DNA of 64,000 bases from Benincasa hispida (taxonomy: Eukaryota; Streptophyta; Magnoliopsida; Cucurbitales; Cucurbitaceae). Positions 46,954 through 59,165 of the stretch are shown one piece after another. Position 1 is the first letter of the stretch; each line of letters opens with the position of its first letter. The notes under the pieces are model-generated. The model was not told the origin of the DNA, did not search any database, and saw only the letters and a program-made list of their open reading frames with translations. The stretch lies in assembly GCF_009727055.1 (NCBI RefSeq), contig NC_052359.1, positions 14,514,515 to 14,578,514 of the forward strand. Direction: 5' to 3'. The position numbers and the translations under genes were made by a program.

Positions 46954-46958
46954 TACAA

Positions 46959-47127
46959 CAAAAGTCTCATGCAAATCCAAAAAACAACCAGTTTCTAAAA
47001 GTAATCTAAAATTCCCAAGAGCTTCAACTTGAACTGTTTTGCTATCACCCGCATAGATGAATCTTTCAGCATAATTTGGCGGTCGGCTCCACGAGCAACC
47101 TTGTACAGTTATACTTATTTGTGTAGC
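46959..47127 (-). pseudogene. Copia E protease region
   Basis: The minus strand reads PATQISITVQGCSWSRPPNY, then AERFIYAGDSKTVQVEAL and GNFRLLLETGCFLDLHETFV, the copia sequence just after the protease DSGAT box. It continues to the left beyond G as NLVSISNLDKFG. The DSG itself is cut off by the LTR starting at 47128. Confidence 0.8.
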
Positions 47128-48635
47128 TGGAGGAATTGAATCCCAATGTAGAAGCATTTAAACATTTTTGTCTTTGAATTGGGAAGGAAAAAACTCAAAA
47201 TTTATTTAACAGAATACAAGGGCTAAGCATTCAATTACAGGAAATTTAGAATAATACCTTTGAAGATCGAATCTTCAATGAAAAACCTCTACATGATCTT
47301 CAAGAACTTGAACTAATGAGCATCACCATTAGGCTACCCTACTATGTCTCCGGGAGGACCAAGGAAGGTGGGATCCTTCTTTGGTATGGGAATTAGAATT
47401 TGTGAGAACAGGATAGAGAATTGCAAGAGAGTAGGGAAAAATTTTGCATAGTGAATTTTCTTCTCTATGATCTATGTTAAAAAAAATATCTTTTCACTTT
47501 TAAGAACAACATTACGTGAAGGGAGTTATCCCTTCACCCTCGATCCACTCCACAACATAACTGAATGGGAGTTATTTCCCTATTTATTATTTATTTAATA
47601 TTAATATTTTAAATTAAACATATATTAAATCAATTTTAATATATATTTACTAAATAATTAAATAAATAATAATACTTAATCAATTAAAAATTAATCAATA
47701 TCACATATTTATTAATCGTGCATTTAAATCATACAAAATGTATATCTCTCTCTTGACCTATAGTTTTAATATGAATCCAATTCATACTACAATTAACATT
47801 TGAATCTTATTCAAATATTATTCTCTTATATTATATAGATTTAATTACAAATCATATTTATAATTAACTATATGCTAAATCATAATATATTATACTTTAT
47901 ATCAATTCATATTAACACAAAACTCCCTTAAATAACTTGAACAATTCAAATTATTCCAAGATTAACTTATCCTTGATTTACCCTTAGTGAGCTAGCAATG
48001 GGATATAATGGACCTAAAGATAAGCTCCAATGATTCAAAATTAAATTAATTAAACTTTTTAATTAATTTAATTAATATTCATTAATTGTGAGTCATTCCA
48101 CTAAAGATCCACAATTGCACTCTTCGCATTGTAGATAAATTTATGTGTCTATGGATATAACCAGTCATCAATAAGTCGATCTTTCACGAATTGCTCGTAA
48201 TTATAGATGGGTCACTACTGATTTACCCCTGTAATTACATTTTTCTCCTTAAGTCCCATTAATTCTCTAATGAACAACCTGTTTATAGTTTTACCATAAA
48301 CAAATCCCTCACGAGCCGATGACAGGGAAGGGTCCCTTGTTCAAAACCTGGAGTCAACACTTAATAGAGTAATTCATCTACTTTCCCAAAAAGTAGAAAG
48401 GAGTAGATTCCATCTTGTGAAGTTATGTTTCCAGCTTCCTACTTGGACAAATCCCTAAAATAGTGGGCTCAGTGAGTCGGCGACACGGGCCACTCTCACC
48501 CATACAAATCAAAGGTCTACCTTTATAAATAGGAGTCAATAACCCACTCAGAATTGAGATCAAAGTTACCTATGGTCATCCTATGAAATGTTAGTCCCTT
48601 CAATTAATGGTGTTATAAAGAGAGATCAAACATAT
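47128..48635 (-). repeat. Copia LTR M, truncated
   Basis: The minus strand ends CATTGGGATTCAATTCCTCCA at 47128, matching the LTR at 63391-64000. The LTR start is missing at about 48635, where a plus-strand LTR of a related family begins. Same-family text includes TCGTAATTATAGATGGGTC and GGTCATCCTATGAAATG. Confidence 0.75.
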
Positions 48636-49498
48636 ATGTGATTTTTTCAATCCAGTAAGCTAAGATCCAACAAACAAATATATAAAATAAAAGGTATTTT
48701 ATTAACATTTAGAATGCATTAATTCAATCCAATAAACTAAGATCTAAGGTTATTTTATGAAACTTAAAACATGTATGTGGTTGACATACAGATGAATCAT
48801 GTTTAAGTAATAATCTAAATAGTATGTAGTAGATGGATAAGGCTGGGTACCTTATCCTGATGATACTACGAATACGACCCGTTTTGTAATTGTTACAATT
48901 GTTGTAAAGTACTACAGATGATCTAATCTTAATCGTTCATGTGGAGATATGTGCGCAGGGGCATTCTATACAAAGAATTTATATAAGACCGGACCACAAA
49001 ATGAATAGTCTCTATATATAACATCGTTACTAGAAGAGACTTACATTTTACTAGGATGACCATGAGTGACTTGACCTTAATTCTGAGTGAGTTGTGAACT
49101 CCTGTTTGTGTGGACAATCTTTTGGTCTGTATGGGTGAGAGTGGCTAAGTTAGTCGATTCAACAAGCCTACCATTTTGGGGATTTGTCTGAGTATGAAGC
49201 TGGGAGAACAACTATACAAGATGGAATTCACTTCTTCCCCACCTTAGGGAAAGTAGATAAATTTCTTCCTTAATAGCTGATTTCAAGACTAGAACAATAA
49301 GGCCTTAACCTCTCACTGGCCAAGAGGTGTCAGTTTATAGTTGGACTATAAACTGTTTGTTCACTAGATGAACTAATGGTACTTAAGGAGTTAGATGTAA
49401 CTACAAAGGTGAAATAGTAATTTTGCCCTGCTGTAGTTATGAGCAACTTATGAAGGGTTGACTCACTGTTGATTGGTTATATCCGTGGACATAGAAAT
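48636..49498 (+). repeat. Copia LTR J, first part
   Basis: Plus-oriented LTR related to 28890-30580. It reads CAATCCAATAAACTAAGATC, then GTGGAGATATGTGCGCAGGG and GTATGGGTGAGAGTGGC. It is interrupted at 49498 by copia I and resumes at 54998 (ATATCTGCAATGCGAAGAG). It forms an inverted repeat with LTR M. Confidence 0.75.
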
Positions 49499-51406
49499 TG
49501 AAGGAATCTCGACATGGAGAGATCTCTCAAGAAGCGGTTCATCCAAATTTCATTGATAGAATACAAAATTTACAGTAAACATACAAAAGATATGTATTTA
49601 ACAATTAAATTACAACATGCTATTAGATGTAAATAGGTTTTAAGAAACCTCACCTTCGAAGAACCTTTCTTCAAGTAATCCCTCGTACAAGCCACGAACA
49701 GAACTCCTTCCTCAAGGATCTCCTTATTCATGCATGGACACTACCAAGCAAGAATCCTCTGTATTCTCTTTTGGTATTCAAAGACTCAAGCAAGAGTTGT
49801 GAGCTTTGCTTGAATCCTAGGAAGAGGGAAGATTTCTCATAGAACTTTTCTCTTGGATTGTGAAATCGATAAAAGAAGATGATCCCCTCAACTTCTTTTA
49901 TAACTTATTAGTTTTCTTTGAGAGAATGTGGGGAGGGAGTTATAACTCCTTCCCTTTTATTAATTTCAAATAAATTAATAAAATAGAATATATAATAACT
50001 ACTTTATTATATATACATTATATGTTATATCAAACATAACATATAACCTATAGTTTTATATTGCATCAAATACAATATAAACTATAGTTTTTATTGTCTC
50101 TCAACTATACATGGCATTTAATATAAGTCATATTTATATTAAATCCACTTATATGAATCTCATTCATATAAATGATATTTGGATCATATCCAAATATTTT
50201 ATTCCTCTTAATATAAATCATATTTATATTTAATTACATGAATCTCATTCATATAGTTGGTATTTGAATCATATTTAGATTCCTCTCATAATGTATCAAA
50301 TACATTGTAATTAATTATATCATATATAATTAATTCTCTTAATTAATTTGAACACTTTAAATTAATCCAAAGATTAAATCCCTGTTGAGCTACAGTGGGG
50401 ACCTTATGGACCTGTAGATTGAAGCTCCAATGATACTCGAATAGTTAGTTAAACTATTTAATTAAATTACCCAACCTCCATTAATTGCTGGTCACTTCAT
50501 TAAAGACCGACAGCTGCACTCTTCACACTACAAATAAATTTTTGTATCCATTGGATATAACCAATCAATAATGCGATGACCCTTCACAAATTGCTCATAA
50601 GTAAAGCAGGTCCAAAATACCGTTTTGACCCTGTAGTTATATCTAACTCCTTAAGTACCATTGATTCCTCTAATGAACAATAAGTCATAGCCCCACCGTG
50701 ACCAAGTTCTCTCGAGCCAATAGAGGGTGTGGCCACTATGTTCAAGACCCGAAATCAACTCTTAAGAGAGCACTTTATCTACTTGCCCCTGCATTGGGGA
50801 AGAAGTGAATTTCGTCTTGTGTAGCTGAGTTCCCAGATCCCCAGTCAGACGAATCCCCAAAATGGTAGACTTGTTGAGTTTGCAATCTAGCCACTCTCAC
50901 CCATACAAATCAAAGGACCGCCTTCATGAGCAGGAGTTCACAACTCACTCAGGATTTAGGTTATGTCACTTATGGTCATCCTAGTGAAATGTAAGTCTCT
51001 ATTATTAACGACGTTATATAAAGAGACTAATCATTTTGTGGTCTGGTCTTATACAAATTCTTTGTATAGGATACCCCTGCTCGCATGTCTCCACATGAAT
51101 GATCAGGATCAGATCATTTGTAGCACTTTACAACACTTGTAACACCTACAAAGCAGGTCGTGTAGTGTCACTAGATAAGGTACCCAACCTTATCCATCTA
51201 CTACAAACTATTTAGGTTATTATTTAAATAAGATCCACTTGTATGTCTCTACATACTTGTTTAAATTACATGAAATAACCTCGTATCTTAGTTTATTGGA
51301 TTGAGTATATGCTTATAAATAACACTTATTTTATTAGCAACAATATGTTTATATGGAGTTTACAAACTACGATATTACAAGGAGATTTAGGATACCATTC
51401 CCAAAA
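49499..51406 (-). repeat. Copia I 3' LTR (1908 bp)
   Basis: The minus strand runs from TTTTGGGAATGGTATCC (TGTT mutated) after the PPT at 51407-51421 to GTCGAGATTCCTTCA at 49499. The AT-rich middle contains ATATAT/TATAAT words. Confidence 0.85.
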
Positions 51407-51559
51407 ATCTCCCATTTGTCCTAAAGCTTAAGGAGACCAATGTACAATAAAAAATAAAGTACAAAAATACAAAAAACTAGGGCATACACTATACCCCAGT
51501 AACGTCTTCCACTTACCCTAGACAATGTGTCGCATATCTTGTAGACCCAAACTTTCTAG

Positions 51560-53436
51560 ATGACTCTCGAACAATTTAGCCGCGAGAGCCTTTGTAAATG
51601 GATCAGCAACATTATGTTCCAATGCAATCTTCATGAAAATCACATCAACTCGATGCCTAATATCTCGAATCAAATGATATTATCGTTCTATGTGCTTGCC
51701 TCTTTGGTGACTCCTAGATTCCTTAGAATTTTCCACGACACCACTATTATCACAATAAAGTTTGATGGGCAAAGACATATTTGGAACAACTTCCAAATGA
51801 GTAAGGAACTTCTTAAGCCAAACAACCTCTTTAGCAGCTTCACAAGCAGCTACGTATTTGGCTTCTATAGTGGAGTCTGCGATGCATCCTTGCTTTATGC
51901 TTCGCCATACTATAGCTCCTTCATTCAGAGTGAACACTGACTCTGATGTGGATTTTTTAGAATCCCAATCAGTCTGAAAGTCAGAGTCTGTGTATTCTAT
52001 AAGGATTAAATCCTTATCTCCATACACGAGCATATAGTCCCTCATTCTTTGAGGATACTTGAGGATCGTTTTGACTGTCGTCTAGTGATCTAATCCTAGA
52101 TTAGACTGATATCGACTGACAATCCCTACTGTATAGAAAATGTCAAGTCTAGTACATAACATTGCATACATAAGGCTACCAGTAGCTGATGTATAGGGAA
52201 TTCGTCTCATTTTCTCAACCTCTTGAGGAGCTTTAAGACACTATTCCTTAGACAATACAATTCCATGCCTGAAAGATAATAAACCCATCTTGGAATTGTG
52301 CATCGAATATCTGACAAGCATCTTGTCAGTATACGATGCCTGAGACAAGGCCAACCTTTTATTCTTACGATCCCTTGTAATCTGGATCCCTAGAACAAAT
52401 TGCGCCTCTCTTAAATCTTTCATTTGGAATTGGGTGGCTAGCCATTTCTTTACATCAGTAAGAAAACCTACATCATTCCTAATGAGTAAGATATCATCCA
52501 TATACAGCACGAGAAAGCTACTGAGTTGTTGATGATTTTCTTATAAACACAAGACTTATCAACATTCTAATCAAAGCCATAAGATTTTATCGCGGTATCA
52601 AATCTTATATTCCAAGATCGAGATGCTTGTTTCAGTCTATAAATGGACCGATCAAGCTTGCAAACCTTTTGCTCTTGATCTTGTTCAATGAATCCTTCTA
52701 GTTGAATCATGTAGATTGTCTCTTCAATATTACTATTCAAAAAGGCAGTCTTGATGTCCATTTTTCATATCTCATAGTCATAATATGTGGCTATGGACAA
52801 GATAATCCTGATAGATTTTAACATGACAACAAGTGAGAAAGTTTCTTCATAGTGCACTCCCTCAACCTGGGTATAACCCTTTGCCACAAGTTTAGCTTTA
52901 AAGGTATGTACCTTTCCATATACACCTCTTTTCCTCTTGTAGATCCATTTACAACCTATAGTTTTACTCCATGAAGTTGATCTACAAGCTCCCAGACAGA
53001 ATTGAAGTATATGGACTCCATTTCTTGATTCATGGCTTTAATGCATTCATCTTTGTCAATATCTTCCATTTCTTGCTTATAAGACAATGGATCCTCAACA
53101 CCATCATTAAATATGATGTTTTGGGCTTCTGTTGAACCCATGTAGCGTACAGGTGGGTTCATAACCCTCCCACTACATCGAGGCAATCTTATCTCTTGAG
53201 ATGGATGACTAGATGGACTGACATCAACAACCCTTGTTAATCTATCAGCCCGTTCAACAACTCTTGTTGAAGTCTCAGCAGTCTCATTAGAAATCTCATT
53301 TAAAATAAGTTTACTTCGTGATTTATGATCCCTCATGTGGTCTTCTTCCAAGAAGATAGCATTTGTCGATACAAACACCTTATTCACCTCTCGTTCCTTG
53401 GGGTCACCTATAAAAAAACACACTTTTGAACGAGAT
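51560..53436 (-). pseudogene. Copia I integrase end, reverse transcriptase and RNase H
   Basis: 52956-53441 gives ESRSKVCFFIGDPKEREVNK, TNAIFLEEDHMRDHKSRSKL and the spacer with STRVVERADRLTRVVD. 52567-52761 gives MDIKTAFLNSNIEETIYMIQ. 52241-52510 gives MLYMDDILLIRNDVGFLTDV and RLALSQASYTDKMLVRYSMH. 51680-52045 gives RDYMLVYGDKDLILIEYTDS and YVAACEAAKEVVWLKKFLTH. The catalytic box reads YMDD. Stops and frameshifts break it. Plus-strand frames here are shadows. Confidence 0.92.
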
Positions 53437-54992
53437 TCCAACTTTTCTCAGGGAACTTTTCTCTTGGATTGTGAAATCGATAAAAGAAGATGATCCCCTC
53501 AACTTCTTTTATCACTTGTTAGTTTTCTTGGAGAGAATGTGGGGAGGGAGTTATAACTCCTTCCCTTTTATTAATTTCAAATAAATTAATAAAATAGAAT
53601 ATATAATAACTACTTTATTATATATACATTATATGTTATATCAAATATAACATATAGCCTATAGTTTTATATTGCATCAAATACAATATAAACTATAGTT
53701 GTTATTCTCTCTCAACTATACATGGCATTTAATATAAATCACATTTATATTAAATCCACTTATATGAATTTCATTTATATAAATGATATTTGGATCATAT
53801 CCAAATATTTTATTCCTCTCAAATCATATTTATATTTAATTACGTGAATCTCATTCATATAATTAGTATTTGAATCGTATTCAAATTCCTCTCATAATGT
53901 ATCAAATACATTATAATTAATTATATCATTTATAATTAATTCCCTTAATTAATTTGAACACTTCAAATTAATCCAAAGATTAAGACCCTGTTGAGCTACA
54001 ATGGGGACCTTATAGACTTGTAGATTGAAGCTCCAACAGTACTTGAATAATTAATTAAACTCTTTAATTAAATTACTCAACATCTGTTAACTGTTGGTCA
54101 TTACACTAAAGACCAACAACTACACTTTTCTTACTACAGATAAATTTTTGTGTCCATTGGATATAACCAATCAACAGTGCGATGACCCTTCAAAAATTGC
54201 TCGTAAGTACAGTTGGGCCAAAATATCGTTTTCCCCTGTAGTTACATCTAACTTCTTAAGTACCACTAATTCCTCTAATGAACAATAAGTCATAGTCTCA
54301 CTATGACCAAGTCCTCTCGGGCCAGGAGAGGGTGTGACCACTATGTCCAAGACCCGAAATCAGCCCTTAAGAGAACAATTTATCTACTTGTCCCTACATC
54401 AAGGAAGGAGTGAATTCCATCTTGTCTAGCTGAGTTCCCAGTTTCCCAGTCAGACGAATCCCCAAAATGGTAGGCTTGTTGAGTTGGCAATGCCACGCTC
54501 ACCTATACAAATCAAAGGACCGCCTTCATGAGTAGGAGTTCACAACTAATTTAGGATTCAGATCATGTCATCTATAGTCATCGTAGTGAAATATAAGTCT
54601 CTTTTATTAACGACGTTATATAAAGAGACTAATCATTTCGCGGTCTGGTCTTATACAAACTTTTTGTATAGGATACCCCCGCTCGCATATCTTCACATGA
54701 ATGATCAGGATCAGATCATTTGTAGCACTTTACAACATTTGTGACACCTACAAAGCAGGTCGTATTCGTAATGTCACAAGGATAAGGTATCTACTATAAA
54801 CCATTTAGGTTATTATTTAAACAAGATCCACTTGTATGTCTCTACATACTTGTTTAAATTACATGAAATAACCTCGAATCTTGGATTGAGTATATGCTTA
54901 TAAAATAATACTTATTTTATTAACAACAATATGTTTATACAGGGTTTACAAACAACGAGATTACAAGGTGATTTGTGACACCATTCCGAATA
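53437..54992 (-). repeat. Copia I 5' LTR, truncated at its 3' end
   Basis: Colinear with 49860-51406. The minus-strand start is TATTCGGAATGGTG (TG changed to TA). The join to integrase coding at about 53437 shares TTCTCA with the LTR, and the last part of the LTR plus the PBS are gone. Confidence 0.85.
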
Positions 54993-55126
54993 GAAATATA
55001 TCTGCAATGCGAAGAGTACAATTAGTAGAATAATCGATAGTTAATGAACATTGATTCATTTAATTGAATAGTTTAATTAATTAATTTCATATCATTGGAG
55101 CTTCTAATCAGTAGGTTCATAAGGTC

Positions 55127-55805
55127 TAGAGATGTCCATGGGGCAGGGCGGGGACAGGGAAGCCTTCCCCACCCCTATTCCATTCCCCGTCCTCCCGAAG
55201 TTTCCCACGAGGAACGAGGTAGGGATTTCCCGCAAGGATTTCGTGGGGATCGGGTTTCCCACGGGAAAAGTTTCCTCTCCATCATTTTTTTCAAACAATT
55301 TTCTTTTTTCAATTAAATATATATTTTTAACAATTCCTTAAGCATATTCAATACAACCTTCATTTAAATAAAATATTATCAATTTTAGTAATAAAAACAA
55401 CAATATACATTCAATTTAAAAAGATATTATACTACTAAATTCTCATAATTTTTATAAATTATAATTCAACAATTAAAACATCATATCTTAAATATTATAA
55501 CATCTAAGGAACTAAAGTAATAAAGTTTTAAACTTAAATAATTAAAACCTCCATAATTATCCTAACAAAGTCTACAACATATATATATTATAAATTTATA
55601 AGTTTATATACAAAAGTCGGGGCGAGGCGGGGATACGGGTGGGGTCAGGGTCGGGGAATATATTCCCCGTCCCGACCCTGAATTACAAGTGGGGGAAAAA
55701 ATTCCCCACTCCCTCCCCCATTCCCTATGTATTCGGGGATTCTCCGCCTCGTTGGGGGTGGGTCCCCACGGGACCCCGATCCCATGGATTTTTTGGACAT
55801 CTCTA
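55127..55805. mobile_element. GC-rich hAT-type MITE, 679 bp, in LTR J
   Basis: The termini TAGAGATGTCCATGGG and, on the other strand, TAGAGATGTCCAAAAAATCC form inverted repeats. The flanking octamers ATAAGGTC (55119-55126) and TTAAGGTC (55806-55813) match in 7 of 8 bases. Both end zones are GC-rich (GGGGCGGGGA-type words) around an AT-rich centre. There is no transposase. The frames at 55095-55341 are chance readings of the GC-rich arm. Confidence 0.88.
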
Positions 55806-56386
55806 TTAAGGTCACCTTGTTAGCTTACTAAAGGATAGTAATGAGGAATTATTTGAATTGTTCATATCACTTGAAGAAATTTTATATTAATATGATTAAT
55901 ATATAATGTGGTAAATTATAGATCTGATCTATAATCCAAATTATGTAAGAGATGAATATTTGAATGAGATTCAAATATTAAATTCATATGAATTGGATTC
56001 ATATAGAATTACAATATAATATAGATGTATTTGAATGAGATTTAAATATTAGATTTATATGACTTGAATTCATATAGAGATGTATGTATAAATATGTGAT
56101 ATTTATATGTTAATTAATGACTCTATATTAAATTTTATTTAATATAGTTATTTAATTGATATGTTAATTGATTAATTAATGGTTAATTAATTAATTAATT
56201 AACAAATGATAGAGAAATGGAGGCTAGTATAAATATTTTTGTTAATTAGTTAAATCTATAATAAATATGATTTAGTATATACTTATTTAATTTGTATGTC
56301 AACTAATTAAATAATGATTATTTGATTAATTAGATTAAAAGGTAGGTGGAAAAGGAAAACTTGGAGAATGGGTTAACCCTTCTCCA

Positions 56387-56396
56387 TATAAATATA
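56387..56396 (+). promoter_or_regulatory. Possible TATA box of LTR J
   Basis: TATAAATATA lies about 380 bp before the LTR end, in a place fitting an LTR promoter. It is weak evidence in such AT-rich sequence. Confidence 0.3.
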
Positions 56397-56764
56397 TCTT
56401 TATAGCCCATTTAGGAAAAACTCTCTCTACTTTCTCAAGGAAAAATTATCTCTACCTCTTTCTTTTTCAAGGTATTAGAGCCCACACTTATACCCCTAGA
56501 ATCCAAGAGAATAATAAGGTACCTCTTACGGTGGTGTCCCTGTTCGTTGAAGAGGCGCTCATGAGAAAAGTGAGAGAAAATCGTGAAGATCGGAATTCGG
56601 CAAATGTGAGATCCTTTATCCCTTTACTTCTTATTTAATAGCATGCTTAAATTTGATGTTTATCCTCTGTTTAGTGTAAATTGTTTACTGTTCTTTGTTT
56701 GCTACAAAACTATCTTTGAAATTGCACCGAGATCACACTCTTCTGCGGGCTTCGATTACCTTGA

Positions 56765-57648
56765 ATAAGAATAAAGCATAATATCATTAAAAAGCAATAA
56801 GTTTAACAAACATCCATGAAAAACTTCATCAATATCCTAAAACAAACAAGTTTGGCCACTCATAGCTTGCACAAACACATTTTCATACATGAATTCAAGC
56901 ATAGATGTTAAAGAAAAGAAAGGGAACCAAAGAAGAACTCTTTTGAAGACTTCTTCGATCTTTTGAATCCTCCAAGCTCACCTTGATCGTCACCTTGAGA
57001 ACTCGAATGGCCTCCAAAATATCTCTCAAATTCTCTAATTTTGTAGCATAAACTCTTTTTTCAGGTCTCAAATTTCATGGTCCATTCCCCCTTGGGTGAT
57101 GAAGAACTTCCAAATAAATAGAGGATCAAAACTTGGTCACCAAGAACTTACCAAAATTGATAATTTTTCAAAATAGGAAAGTAAGGGCAGGGCTGCGCCC
57201 CGATGCTCTGCCCATTTTATCGCAGCGCAGGGCTGCGCTCATCATAACGCAGTTGGGGTCATCGTAATTGAGTTACACTCTGGGCATGGAATCGTAGTGC
57301 AGCGCTGCGCTAAAGGCAACGCAACTGCACTCAATAGATGGGTCTCTCGAATCTAGAGCGTCGAGTACAACGCTTACCTAGCGTCGCAACGCTGCCTTAT
57401 TTTAGGACTTATTTTACTTTTCTCCACTTTTCTCGATGGTTTTGACCCGATTTTGGCTGTGTTTGATTCTTTTAACTTCTTTAAGCATATTTTGATCTTT
57501 TTTTGCTCATTTTGAATATATTTCATTTCTCGATCATAAATTCTGAAAATCACTAGCAAACACATCAAATCTCATAAAATTACATTAAAAACCATCCTAG
57601 ATCTAAGGTAAATAATGCACATTTTGTGTGTCTTTCATCTTTCTCCAA
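56765..57648 (-). repeat. LTR K1, truncated
   Basis: The minus-strand start TGAAAGACACACAAAATGTG is at 57648. It is colinear with 58270-59165 of LTR K2 and is cut on the left by LTR J. It carries the GC-rich words GCAGCGCAGGGCTGCGC and GCGTCGCAACGCTG. Confidence 0.7.
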
Positions 57649-57685
57649 GAAAGTAGCATCTTTTGATACAAATGGTGGTGCGCGC
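57649..57685 (-). pseudogene. 37-bp remnant of copia L integrase between two LTRs
   Basis: The minus strand reads FVSKDATFLEK, the integrase motif that normally follows YDPKEN, which is found at 59166 on the other side of LTR K2. Confidence 0.7.
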
Positions 57686-59165
57686 AAGTATATGCAGTCA
57701 AGTTATAATAATTAAAACGACATAAAAGTCTGAGCATTGTCCTTAGGGATCAATGAACAATTGTTACTTATCTATTTAGAACCGTGTCAATTTTAGCTAA
57801 GGAATTAGAAAGTAAAGTTGAATGGTTTTTTATTTAATTGCAAGAAACTAAATAATGAGAAAAAATCAATTATAAATTTCAGAGTAAAAAAGCGTTTTAG
57901 GGTGTTGATTTCATTCAAACTTCATTAGATGATACTTAGATTAGTCGGGGAATTATGCAAAACAATTTACCTAAGTCTAGAAACTAAAACCCAAATCATT
58001 ATCTTTCGAAAACAATTCTTTCTCATGCAATCCTAAATGATAACCAACATCATGATACTAAATTAAGATCCATGGCCTTAAACATAGTCATCAACAACTT
58101 TTACTATTCTCCTAACTATGCACATGATATGTAAATAGCAATTCAATGTCATAAGTCCGATTCAACATGAAACCTACCAAATAGAACATTTAATCTAACA
58201 TTCTCCAATGGCCAATCAAAAGAAAATTAATAGCAATAACATTGAAAGATAAATATTTCTACAATTCCATGAAATCACTAAGTATTAAACTAAATCCATA
58301 AGAAAATCTATCAATACCCTAAAACAAGAAAGTCTAACTACTAATGGTTCTTAAAAACATACTCGCATACAATTTTGACAACATAAAAGTAAAGAAAAGT
58401 AAAAACCAGAGAAAATCACGTCCAAAATGCTCTTCCTTTGGAAGAAATCACCAATTTTCTCTTCGTCAGTACGTCGGGAAGTTTAATGGTCTCCACGATA
58501 ATTCTTCGGAACTCACTCTTTTAGGTCAAAATTTTTCATCCCTTGAGTGATGAGAAACGTCCAAATATATAGAAGATGCAAAATTGGGGCAAAAATCCTT
58601 CAGAAAATCACAGACCTTTTCATTTATGGAAAAGCAACATAATTACACTTGAGACCAGCATAACAACGCTGGTCTGAGGTTGCCGAAGTGTAAGGTTACA
58701 CTCATTTCGGTGTAACTACGCTGCATCCTAATCGCAACTATTGCCTTCAAGCATAACGGGTTGAGCGTAGCTATGCTCCTTGCTCCAATGCTTCAAATGT
58801 GCATGCGGGCTTCTTTCGTCAAATGTCATAGCGTAACAATTCTAGCTATAGCGTAGCGATGCTCCAATTAGAGCAGCTACTGCCTTCCAACGTAATGGGG
58901 CAGCGTTGTTACGTTATGCATTACACTGCCCTGCCCTTTGATTTTTTGGACATTCTCCTATCTTCTCTTCATTCTCTTTGATAAATTGCTTGGTTTTGAC
59001 TCTTTTGAGCATATTTTAGTCCTTTTTAGCTCATTTTGGGTATAGTTCTATTCTCGATTATAAATTCTGAAAATCATTAGCAAAAAAGTCAAATATTATA
59101 AAAAAAAATATATTAAAAACCATTCTAAATCTAAGGCAAATAATGCACATTTTGTGTGTGTTTCA
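57686..59165 (-). repeat. LTR K2 (about 1.48 kb), inserted in copia L
   Basis: The minus strand runs from TGAAACACACACAAAATGTG at 59165 to GCGCGCACCACC near 57686. The left boundary is uncertain by about 15 bp and no clean TSD is seen. It is rich in words such as GCGTAGCTATGCTCC and GCGTAGCGATGCTCC (58640-58930). It is a solo LTR without internal sequence. Confidence 0.7.

Larger units (their letters stand above)
49499..54992 (-). mobile_element. Copia I, internally deleted, inserted in LTR J
   Basis: TSD GAAAT at 49494-49498 and 54993-54997. The 3' LTR (49499-51406) is whole. The 5' LTR (53437-54992) lacks its last about 350 bp. Protease, gag and the integrase core are missing, so LTR sequence joins the integrase C-terminal zone directly at about 53437. 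Confidence 0.88.
54998..56764 (+). repeat. Copia LTR J, second part
   Basis: It continues the plus-strand LTR from 49498 and ends near TTCGATTACCTTGA (expected TTCA) at 56764. Minus the MITE it adds about 1.1 kb, giving an LTR of roughly 1.9 kb. No PBS follows, so it looks like a solo LTR. Confidence 0.7.

Noticed and set aside
48636..56764. Plus-strand LTR J as part of copia I
   Set aside because: Its orientation is opposite and its sequence is continuous across the I insertion with TSD GAAAT, so it is the target.
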